Assembly: GCA_035637315.1 (NCBI GenBank)
Contig: DASPXK010000364.1
Location: 1 to 10,590, forward strand
Direction: 5' to 3'
Length of the DNA: 10,590 bases
Source: DASPXK01 sp035637315
GTDB taxonomy: Bacteria; Chloroflexota; UBA6077; JACCZL01
The notes beneath the pieces are model-generated. The model made no database searches. It was not told where the DNA came from and saw nothing but the letters and a program-made list of their open reading frames with translations. Position numbers and translations under genes: made by a program. The first letter of the stretch is position 1. Each line of letters begins with the position of its first letter. Positions 1-6,561 of the stretch are shown piece after piece.

Positions 1-1
1 C

Positions 2-2308
2 AACGTGTTCGTCGGCGTCCAGCCGCCGCGTGGCTTCGGCGAGAACCCCATAGCCATCTACCACAGCCCCGACCTGACGCCGACTCACCACTACCTGGCC
101 TATTACGGCTGGCTGCGCGACGAATTCGGCGCTCAGGCGATCGTCCACGTCGGCAAGCACGGCACGCTGGAGTGGCTGCCAGGCAAGGGCCTCGGGCTGT
201 CGGCGTCCTGTTACCCAGAGGTGGCGCTGGGCGATCTACCGCACTTCTACCCGTTCATCGTCAACAACCCCGGCGAGGGGGCCCAGGCCAAGCGGCGCGC
301 CCACGCCACGATCGTCGACCACCTGATCCCCGCCATGACCACCGCCGACAGCTACAACGAGATCGTCCGCCTCGAGCAGCTCATGGACGAGTACTACCAG
401 GTCCAGACGCTCGATCCGAAGAAGGCGCCAATGGTCCGCGACCAGATCTGGCAGGCTATCCTCGAGGCGCGGTTTGATCGTGACCTGGACCTCGACGGGC
501 GGCCGCGTGACGACGAGTTCGACAACTTCGTGCTCCACGTCGACGGTTACATCTGTGAGCTGAAGGACGCCCAGATTCGCGACGGGCTCCACACCCTGGG
601 GCAGGCGCCGCGCGACGAGCAAGAGATCGGGCTGCTGCTGGCGCTGACCCGGCTGGATAATGTCGACGCGCCTAGCCTGCGCCGAGCGCTCGGCGAGGCG
701 CTCGGGATGCGCTACGACGACCTCCTGGCCGATCGGGGCGCGCCGCTCAAGGGCAACGTGCCCGCCGCGCTCGCCCGAGTCGGCGACGACGATCCAATCC
801 GCAGCAACGGCGATGTCCTCGAGCGGCTAGATCGCCTTGGCCATGCCTTGCTGGCCGAGCTTCAGGCGGTAGGCTTCGCGCCCCGAGCTGTCGGCCCGCT
901 CGTCGAGCGCTGGTTCCCAAGTGACGGCCAGGTGGTCCGCGAGTCGCTGGAGTACGTCACCCAGACCCTGGCGCCCAATCTGGCCCGCACCTGCGACGAG
1001 ATCGCCAATCTGCTGCGCGGCCTGCGCGGCGGCTACGTGCCGGCCGGCCCGAGCGGGGCGCCGACTCGCGGCCAGGCGAACGTGTTGCCGACGGGGCGCA
1101 ACTTCTACTCGGTTGACCCCAACACCATCCCCTCGCCCAACGCCTGGCAGGTCGGCCGAGCGCTCGGCGACGGCCTGTTGGCCAAGTACCTGGCCGAGGA
1201 AGGCCGGTACCCCGAGTCGGTCGGCATCGTCGTGTGGGGGACCTCCGCGATGCGGACGCACGGCGACGACGTGGCGGAGGTCCTTCACCTACTCGGGGTC
1301 AGGCCCATCTGGCAGCGCGAGAGCCGCCGCGTGCGGGGCCTCGAGGTGATCCCGTTCGAGGAGCTTGGCCGTCCCAGGATCGACGTCACGGTCCGCATCA
1401 GCGGCTTTTTTCGCGACGCATTCCCCAACCTGGTCCAGTTGATGGACGACGCGGTCACCCTGGTCGCTGGGCTTGACGAGTCGCCGGAGCAGAACTTGGT
1501 GGCCGCCCACGTCCGCGCGGAGGCGGTCCGCAAGGAACTCGCGGGTGCGGCGCCGGAAGTGGCTCGGCGCTCGGCCAGCTATCGTATCTTCGGCAGCAAG
1601 CCGGGCACCTACGGGGCCGGGATCCTGCCCTTGCTAGAGGAGCGCAACTGGAAGACGGACCAGGACCTGGCGACCGTGTATCAGGCCTGGGGCGCCTTCG
1701 CGTACGGCCGTGACGTGTTCGGGGTCGAGGCGCCGGACGAGTTCAGCGACCGATTCGGCGGCATCGTCGTAGCCGCCAAAAACCAGGATAATCGGGAACA
1801 CGACATCTTCGACAGCGACGACTACATGCAGTATCACGGCGGCATGATCGCCACCGTCCGCGCGCTGAGCGGGCGGAACCCGCGCCAGTTCTTCGGGGAC
1901 AGCGCGAATCCGGAGCAGCCCAGGCAGCGCGATCTGGCCGATGAGGCGCGGCGTGTCTTTCGGACCCGGGTCGTCAATCCCAAGTGGATCTCCGGCATCA
2001 AGCGGCACGGCTACAAGGGCGCGTTCGAGCTGGCTGCGACTGTCGATTACCTGTTCGGCTACGACGCCACCGCCCAGGTGATCGACGACTGGATGTACGA
2101 GCGCGTAACCGATGCCTACGTGTTCGATCCCGAGCTGCAGCGCTTCTTCGAGGAGAAGAACCCTTGGGCGCTGCGCGGCATCATCGAGCGCCTGGTGGAA
2201 GCGATGGAGCGCGGGATGTGGCAGGCGCCACCTGAGGACATGCGCGCCCGCCTGCAGCAGCTCTACCTCGATCTGGATGGCCAACTCGAAGAGAGGGATG
2301 AGGAATGA
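2..2308 (+). CDS. cobN: Cobaltochelatase large subunit CobN, C-terminal part (5' end outside window)
   Basis: CobN is the large, porphyrin-type-ring-binding subunit of the ATP-dependent cytoplasmic cobaltochelatase, which inserts Co2+ into hydrogenobyrinic acid a,c-diamide. The frame is already open at base 2 and 768 codons are visible; the usual family length is about 1,200-1,300 residues, so roughly the last 60% is present. Seen motifs: VHVGKHGTLEWLPGK near visible residues 50-64, HFYPFIVNNPGEGAQAKRRA shortly after, SKPGTYGAGILPLLEERNW in the middle, then KNQDNREHDIFDSDDYMQYH, and a C-terminal block ending WQAPPEDMRARLQQLYLDLDG. These fit CobN better than the related magnesium chelatase subunit BchH/ChlH. 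The GTG at base 5 is in frame but lies inside the conserved region and is not the true start. The last few codons (ending ERDEE) and the stop lie inside palindromic element A, so the extreme C-terminus was probably rewritten by it. The gene is followed directly by its ATPase partner. Confidence 0.96.
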   Translation, partial: NVFVGVQPPRGFGENPIAIYHSPDLTPTHHYLAYYGWLRDEFGAQAIVHVGKHGTLEWLPGKGLGLSASCYPEVALGDLPHFYPFIVNNPGEGAQAKRRAHATIVDHLIPAMTTADSYNEIVRLEQLMDEYYQVQTLDPKKAPMVRDQIWQAILEARFDRDLDLDGRPRDDEFDNFVLHVDGYICELKDAQIRDGLHTLGQAPRDEQEIGLLLALTRLDNVDAPSLRRALGEALGMRYDDLLADRGAPLKGNVPAALARVGDDDPIRSNGDVLERLDRLGHALLAELQAVGFAPRAVGPLVERWFPSDGQVVRESLEYVTQTLAPNLARTCDEIANLLRGLRGGYVPAGPSGAPTRGQANVLPTGRNFYSVDPNTIPSPNAWQVGRALGDGLLAKYLAEEGRYPESVGIVVWGTSAMRTHGDDVAEVLHLLGVRPIWQRESRRVRGLEVIPFEELGRPRIDVTVRISGFFRDAFPNLVQLMDDAVTLVAGLDESPEQNLVAAHVRAEAVRKELAGAAPEVARRSASYRIFGSKPGTYGAGILPLLEERNWKTDQDLATVYQAWGAFAYGRDVFGVEAPDEFSDRFGGIVVAAKNQDNREHDIFDSDDYMQYHGGMIATVRALSGRNPRQFFGDSANPEQPRQRDLADEARRVFRTRVVNPKWISGIKRHGYKGAFELAATVDYLFGYDATAQVIDDWMYERVTDAYVFDPELQRFFEEKNPWALRGIIERLVEAMERGMWQAPPEDMRARLQQLYLDLDGQLEERDEE

Positions 2309-2374
2309 GGGACGAGGCATGAGCAGCTTACCGGCAACGTCCACCCATTCCTCATTCCTCATTCCTCATTCCTC
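2293..2374. repeat. Palindromic element A: four plus four inverted 7-bp repeats over the cobN / chlID junction
   Basis: The left arm at 2294-2321 is four consecutive heptamers (AGGGATG, AGGAATG, AGGGACG, AGGCATG). The right arm at 2346-2373 is four perfect CATTCCT heptamers, the reverse complement of AGGAATG. Folded, the arms give 24 Watson-Crick pairs, 2 G-U pairs and 2 mismatches over 28 positions, with a 24-base loop. A further G2293-C2374 pair extends the stem. The left arm holds the cobN stop (2306-2308), a GAGGG ribosome-binding site (2307-2311) and the ATG of the next gene (2319-2321). In mRNA the stem would therefore mask initiation of that gene unless ribosomes finishing cobN open it. 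I see no convincing flanking target-site duplication; CTCG at 2285 and 2372 is too short to count. Confidence 0.85.
2307..2321 (+). promoter_or_regulatory. Ribosome-binding site and start codon of the ChlID-type gene, supplied by element A
   Basis: GAGGG at 2307-2311 lies 7 bases before ATG 2319-2321 and overlaps the cobN stop codon. Both the site and the start lie in the left arm of the inverted heptamer repeat and would be base-paired in the folded RNA. A coupling role is inferred from the layout, not shown. Confidence 0.55.
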
Positions 2375-4361
2375 GTCGCGGCCCGTCTTTCCATTCACGG
2401 CGTTGGTCGGGCAAGAGCGAATGAAGCGGGCGCTGGTGCTGAATGCGATCAACCCGCGCCTGGGGGGCGTCCTGGTTCGGGGCGAGAAGGGCACGGCCAA
2501 GTCGACGGCGGTGCGAGCGCTGGCGAATCTACTTCCCGAGATCAAGGTGGTGATCGGCTGCCACTACGGCTGCGACCCGACGCTGTGCGACGAGCTGTGC
2601 GCCGACTGCCGTGGCCGGGCGCCAGGCGGGACCGTGCTGCCAACCGCCGCGCGTCGGGTGCCGATCGTCAACCTGCCCGTTGGAGCCACCGAGGACCGTG
2701 TCACCGGCGCGATCGACATCGAGGAGGCGATCTCCAAGGGCGAGCGGCGATTCGAGCCGGGCCTGCTAGCCGCCGCGAACCGCGGGATTCTCTACGTCGA
2801 CGAGGTGAACCTGCTCAACGACCACCTCGTCGACATCCTGCTTGACGCGGCCGCGATGGGCATGAACTACGTCGAGCGCGAGGGGATCTCGCTGTCCCAC
2901 CCGGCCCAGTTCATCCTGGTCGGCACGATGAACCCAGAGGAGGGCGACCTGCGACCCCAGCTGCTCGACCGTTTCGCGCTGGCGGTCGAGGTCCAGGGCC
3001 TGCCGGACCAGCCGCGGCGCGCGGAGGTAGTCCGTCGGCGCATCGGATTCGAGGCCGATCCGGCCAGCTTCGTGGCGGGCTGGGAGCCCGAAGAGGAGGC
3101 CGAGCGGGCCCGCATCCTGCGAGCTCAGCAACTGATGCCCGCGGTCGTCCTGGACGAGCGGATGTTGGACCTGATCACGCATCTGTGCTGCGACTTCCAG
3201 GTGGACGGGCTGCGGGCCGACATCGTGATGTACAAGACCGCCGTGACCCTGGCAGCCTACGCCGGCCGCGGCCGGGTGACGGAGGAGGACGTCCGCGACG
3301 CGGCCGAGCTGGCGCTGCTCCACCGTCGACGCCGCCAGCCCTTCGAACAGTCTCGCGTGGACCCCGAGGACATCGAGCGCGCGATCCGGGAGCAGGGGTC
3401 GGGTGACGGGGGGCCAGGAGCCAGGAGCCAGGGCCCAGGGGACGGGGACCATTCCCGGTCCCCTGAACCCGAGAAGCGCACTTGTTCACGGCCCCCGACC
3501 CCTGACCCCCAGGACCGGGTCTTCGCGGCCGGCGACCCGTACACGGTCCGCCCGCTCGAGCCGCCGGCCGGTCGCGATGAGCGGCCGAGGCGACCGGGTC
3601 GGCGCAGCCGAACGCGGACGCGAACCAGCGGCGGCCAGTACGTGGCCGCGGCGCTGCCCGGGGAGTCGGTTCACGACGTGGCCCTGGACGCGACGTTGCG
3701 GGCCGCAGCTCCCCGCCAGCCGGCCCGCCGCGCGGCCAACCCGACTGGCCCCGCGCTCCAGGTGCGGCGCTCAGACCTGCGCGAGAAGGTCCGCGAGACG
3801 CGGACCCGGAACCTGATCCTCTTCGCCGTCGACGCCAGTGGCTCGATGGCCGCGCGCCAGCGCATGGTGGCGGCTAAGCAGGCGGTCCTGTCGCTGCTGG
3901 TCGATGCGTACCAGAAGCGCGACAAGATCGGCCTGATCGCCTTTCGCGGCCCGCGGGCCGACCTCCTCCTGCCGCCGACGACATCGGTGGAGCTGGCCGA
4001 GCGCCAGCTTCAGGCTCTGCCGACCGGCGGGCGGACCCCGCTCGCGCATGCTCTGCAGCTTGGGCTGCTGACGGTTCAGCGCCACCGTGCGAGCCATCCT
4101 GAGGACGTTCCGCTCCTGGTCCTGGTCTCCGACGGGCGTCCGAACGTGTCGCTGAGCGGCGGTGCCGTCGGAGACGAGGCGCGCCTCCTGGCGGGCGAGC
4201 TGCGAACCCAGGGCATCCAGGCTGTGGTCGTCGACACGGAGAGCGGGCCGGTCCGCATGGGCCTGGGCCGCGACCTCAGCGTTGCGCTCGGTGGCCGCTA
4301 CTTGCCAATCGAGCGGCTTCGCGCGGGTGACCTGGTCACGGCGGTGCGGGGCTCCGACTAG
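2319..4361 (+). CDS. ChlI-ChlD-type chelatase ATPase: fused AAA+ and VWA subunit, partner of CobN
   Basis: Predicted soluble motor subunit that uses ATP to drive metal insertion by CobN, taking the place of CobS/CobT; a magnesium chelatase role is less likely with cobN adjacent. The protein has 680 residues. Residues 24-350 form the AAA+ (ChlI/BchI) domain: Walker A GEKGTAKS at 55-62, Walker B ILYVDE with D161/E162, sensor-like N205 and R218 in LLDRF. A cysteine cluster (C81, C85, C90, C94, C97) follows the Walker A region. Residues ~350-490 are a basic, proline-rich linker containing element B. The C-terminal VWA domain has a complete MIDAS: D505-x-S507-x-S509, T573 and D605. The start at ATG 2319 is chosen because GAGGG lies 7 bases upstream; ATG 2298 is a possible alternative, and the open frame back to 2112 only overlaps cobN. 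Residues 1-20 come from element A; the family core starts at RPVFPFTALVGQ. Confidence 0.9.
   Translation: MSSLPATSTHSSFLIPHSSSRPVFPFTALVGQERMKRALVLNAINPRLGGVLVRGEKGTAKSTAVRALANLLPEIKVVIGCHYGCDPTLCDELCADCRGRAPGGTVLPTAARRVPIVNLPVGATEDRVTGAIDIEEAISKGERRFEPGLLAAANRGILYVDEVNLLNDHLVDILLDAAAMGMNYVEREGISLSHPAQFILVGTMNPEEGDLRPQLLDRFALAVEVQGLPDQPRRAEVVRRRIGFEADPASFVAGWEPEEEAERARILRAQQLMPAVVLDERMLDLITHLCCDFQVDGLRADIVMYKTAVTLAAYAGRGRVTEEDVRDAAELALLHRRRRQPFEQSRVDPEDIERAIREQGSGDGGPGARSQGPGDGDHSRSPEPEKRTCSRPPTPDPQDRVFAAGDPYTVRPLEPPAGRDERPRRPGRRSRTRTRTSGGQYVAAALPGESVHDVALDATLRAAAPRQPARRAANPTGPALQVRRSDLREKVRETRTRNLILFAVDASGSMAARQRMVAAKQAVLSLLVDAYQKRDKIGLIAFRGPRADLLLPPTTSVELAERQLQALPTGGRTPLAHALQLGLLTVQRHRASHPEDVPLLVLVSDGRPNVSLSGGAVGDEARLLAGELRTQGIQAVVVDTESGPVRMGLGRDLSVALGGRYLPIERLRAGDLVTAVRGSD
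3393..3512. repeat. Palindromic element B in the AAA+/VWA linker
   Basis: Three nested parts are visible. The outer arms, about 3394-3415 and 3490-3510, are inverted with 17 of 21 positions matching and one bulge. A run of four 7-bp units follows the left arm: CCAGGAG (3414), CCAGGAG (3421), CCAGGGC (3428), CCAGGGG (3435). A perfect central hairpin, GGGGACC (3444-3450) and GGTCCCC (3457-3463), has a 6-base loop. The right arm also shows 7-bp spacing (CCCGACC, CCTGACC at 3494-3507). The whole is translated in frame as residues ~359-398 of the chelatase ATPase, a Gly/Pro/Ser/Asp-rich low-complexity stretch. CCGGG at 3386-3390 and 3515-3519 flanks it, 129 bp apart (43 codons); this could be a duplication but is weak in such G+C-rich DNA. 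Confidence 0.75.
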
Positions 4362-4368
4362 TCGGAGC
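4351..4368. repeat. Perfect 18-bp palindrome over the stop codon of the ChlID-type gene
   Basis: GCTCCGACTAGTCGGAGC equals its own reverse complement. The TAG stop (4359-4361) sits at its centre. In RNA it could form a 7-bp stem with a CUAG loop. No T-run follows, so it is not a classical intrinsic terminator. It could be a binding site for a dimeric protein or an RNA-processing or attenuation hairpin between the chelatase genes and the rest of the operon. Bases 4369-4395 between it and the next ATG show only a distant GAGG (4378-4381, 14 bases from the start). Confidence 0.6.
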
Positions 4369-4395
4369 GCCTGAGGTGAGGCCGCCGAGCGTGGC

Positions 4396-6561
4396 ATGAA
4401 AGCACTGGTGATCGCCGGGACGGCAAGCGGCGTCGGCAAGACGACGGTCGCTACCGGTCTGATCGCCGCTCTCCGCCGTCGCCGCCTGGTCGTCCAACCG
4501 TTCAAGGTTGGACCGGATTACATCGACCCGACCTACCACCAGGCCGCGGCCGGCCGGGCGTCTCGCAACCTCGACTCGTGGATGCTGTCGCCCGACGCGG
4601 TGCGGGAGCTGTTTGCGCGGGCCGGCGCGGGAAGTGACATCGCGGTCGTCGAGGGCGTCATGGGCCTGTACGATGGCAAGTCGGGCGGCGCCGAGGTGGG
4701 CAGCACGGCCCACGTCGCCAGGCTGATCGGGGCCCCAGTCATCCTGGTGATCGACGCCGCCAGGATGGCCCGCAGCGCGGCCGCGCTCGCGCTAGGCTTC
4801 CGCAGGCTCGACCCCGACCTAGATCTGGCCGGCGTCATCCTCAACAACGTCGCGACCGCCGTCCACTACGCTGCCGCGGCCGAGGCGATTGAGCGCGAGG
4901 CCGGCCTGCCGGTCCTGGGATGGCTTCCCCGCAACTCGACCTGGCGCTTCGAGGAGCGCTATCTCGGGCTGGTTCCGACGTCCGAGCGCCGGCTCGACGC
5001 CCAGACACTCGAGCGGCTCGCCGATGCGATTGCCGAGGGGATCGATCTGGGCAGACTGTTGCGGATCGCGTCGCGCGCCAGGCAGCCGAGCCACCCGAGT
5101 CCCGTGGTCTTCCCAGGCGAGCCCCGGCCGCGCCTCGTTCGAATCGCCGTGGCGCGCGACGAGGCGTTCAGCTTCTACTACGAGGACAACCTCGACCTGC
5201 TGCAGGCGTGGGGAGCCGAGCTTGTGCCGTTCAGCCCACGCCGAGACGAGCAGTTCCCCTCGGACACGTCGGGCGTGTACATTGGCGGCGGCTTCCCGGA
5301 GCTGCACGCGGCCGACCTTGCAGCGAACGAAGGTCTGCTGGCCGATCTCCGGACCCGAGCGCGGGCTGCGATGCCGATCTACGCCGAGTGTGGGGGCCTG
5401 ATGTACCTGGCCGAGGGCCTGGTCGACGCCAGCGGCCAGCGGCACGGGATGGCCGGGCTGCTGCCGGGCTGGAGTGGGCTCCAAGGCGGACGTCTGACGC
5501 TGGGCTACCGTGAGCTCCAGGCCCGTCGTGACTCCGTGCTGACCCGGGCCGGCGAGCACTTGCGTGGACACGAGTTCCACTGGTCGGCCGGCGATCCGCC
5601 CGACCAAGCCCAGGCCGCGTACGACGTGGTCGGCGACACCGCACGGGTGGAAGGGTACGTCGCCGGCAACGTCCTCGCGTCGTACATCCACCTACACTTC
5701 GCGACCGACGCGCGCCTGGCGCCGCGGTTCGTCGAAGCAGCCACGGCGTGGCGCCGCGCGCACGATCCTGGACGAAGCGAAGGATGTGTCTCCGCCTTCC
5801 CGCCCAGCAGCGGGAAAGACCCAAGGTCACATTGTCATCCTGAGGACAAAGAAAGCCAGGATCACGAAAGGGCTGACACAAGCCGAGCCGGCCCGCTGCT
5901 CCGCCGCTATGGTATGCCACCCGACCGGATCGAGGCGCTCAGCCTGCGTCGGCTGGGCGAACTGCTCGGCCAGCGCCTGCCGCCAAAGGAGCCCGAGCGG
6001 TCGCTGGTGGCCCGGCTGGTCTACGCGGCGGGCGACTTGGCTCTGGCCGAGCAGGTGGCGATCTCAGGCGACGCGATCGGGGCGGCGCTCGCGGCCCTGC
6101 ACACGGGCGCGTCGGTCGTCGTCGACGTGCGGATGGTCGCCGCAGGGCTCAATCACGCAGACCTGGCGAGACTCGGGTGTCCCGTGCTGGTAGCGGTGGA
6201 TACGCCCGGCGGGTCCGAAATCGCGCTGGAAGAGAGGATAACGCGCGCCGCGGCGGGCATGATCGCGCTGCGCGAAAGGCTGGACGGGTCGGTCGTGGCC
6301 GTCGGCAATGCGCCAACCGCTTTGCTGGCCATCCTTGACCTGGTCGACGCGGGCCAGGCCCGGCCAGGGGTGATAATCGGGCTCCCGGTCGGATTCGTGG
6401 CGGCGACTGAGTCGAAGGCGGCGCTGCTGAGCTCGGGAATCCCGTGCCTCGCGGTACGCGGGACCAGAGGAGGCTCGGGACTGGCGGCCGCAGCGCTCAA
6501 CCATCTGCTGCGGCTGGCGTCGTCAGCACAACTCGCGGTCGAACGACACCATGACGCTTGA
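4396..6561 (+). CDS. Fusion of cobyrinate a,c-diamide synthase (CobB/CbiA) and precorrin-8X methylmutase (CobH/CbiC)
   Basis: One 721-residue chain with two enzymes of consecutive steps. Residues 1-~455 are CobB/CbiA, the ATP- and glutamine-dependent amidase of corrin side chains a and c: P-loop GTASGVGKTT at 8-17, KVGPDYIDPTYH at 37-48, a class I-type glutaminase half with nucleophile C332 in YAECGGLMYL, and YIHLHF near 430-435 carrying the catalytic-type histidine. Residues ~500-721 are CobH/CbiC, which moves the C-11 methyl to C-12: VVDVRMVAAGL, VAVGNAPTALLAILD and GLPVGFVAATESK, then RGTRGGSG. The seam (~456-490) is encoded by element C. An in-frame ATG at 5914 (residue 507) could start a separate CobH but has no ribosome-binding site and cuts into LLRRYGMPP, so one fused protein is favoured. 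Y543 in ARLVYAAGD stands where the CobH family usually has its active-site histidine. No good Shine-Dalgarno site precedes ATG 4396. Confidence 0.92.
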   Translation: MKALVIAGTASGVGKTTVATGLIAALRRRRLVVQPFKVGPDYIDPTYHQAAAGRASRNLDSWMLSPDAVRELFARAGAGSDIAVVEGVMGLYDGKSGGAEVGSTAHVARLIGAPVILVIDAARMARSAAALALGFRRLDPDLDLAGVILNNVATAVHYAAAAEAIEREAGLPVLGWLPRNSTWRFEERYLGLVPTSERRLDAQTLERLADAIAEGIDLGRLLRIASRARQPSHPSPVVFPGEPRPRLVRIAVARDEAFSFYYEDNLDLLQAWGAELVPFSPRRDEQFPSDTSGVYIGGGFPELHAADLAANEGLLADLRTRARAAMPIYAECGGLMYLAEGLVDASGQRHGMAGLLPGWSGLQGGRLTLGYRELQARRDSVLTRAGEHLRGHEFHWSAGDPPDQAQAAYDVVGDTARVEGYVAGNVLASYIHLHFATDARLAPRFVEAATAWRRAHDPGRSEGCVSAFPPSSGKDPRSHCHPEDKESQDHERADTSRAGPLLRRYGMPPDRIEALSLRRLGELLGQRLPPKEPERSLVARLVYAAGDLALAEQVAISGDAIGAALAALHTGASVVVDVRMVAAGLNHADLARLGCPVLVAVDTPGGSEIALEERITRAAAGMIALRERLDGSVVAVGNAPTALLAILDLVDAGQARPGVIIGLPVGFVAATESKAALLSSGIPCLAVRGTRGGSGLAAAALNHLLRLASSAQLAVERHHDA
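5761..5867. repeat. Palindromic element C at the CobB/CobH seam, with abutting 4-5 bp direct repeats
   Basis: Terminal inverted repeats ATCCTGG (5765-5771) and CCAGGAT (5856-5862) are perfect. Just outside them CACG(A) occurs on both sides (5761-5765 and 5863-5867), as a target-site duplication would. Inside, AGGATG (5781-5786) pairs with CATCCT (5836-5841). A perfect central hairpin, TTCCCGC (5797-5803) and GCGGGAA (5810-5816), has a 6-base loop. The repeat-to-repeat distance is 102 bp (34 codons), so the frame is kept. The right half (about 5830-5870) is visibly more A+T-rich than the surrounding genes. It is translated as a polar linker with two cysteine-free ends and one Cys-His-rich patch (EGCVSAFPPSSGKD, then SHCHPEDK). 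Confidence 0.75.

Noticed and set aside
2112..2318. Upstream extension of the ChlID-type protein overlapping cobN by about 200 bases
   Set aside because: The extension only shadows the conserved CobN C-terminus in another frame; ATG 2319 with GAGGG 7 bases upstream is a much better start.
2294..2373. Heptamer runs as a CRISPR array
   Set aside because: The units are 7 bp and contiguous with no spacers, arranged as two inverted arms.
2285..2375. CTCG direct repeats as a target-site duplication of element A
   Set aside because: Only four bases, not abutting the left arm, and common in this composition.
4351..4380. Intrinsic terminator after the ChlID-type gene
   Set aside because: The palindrome is not followed by a T-run and the next gene of the same pathway starts 27 bases later.
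4819..5691. Long antisense open frame (290 codons) opposite cobB
   Set aside because: It lies wholly under conserved CobB codons and has no recognisable motif; long antisense frames are expected in DNA of this G+C content.
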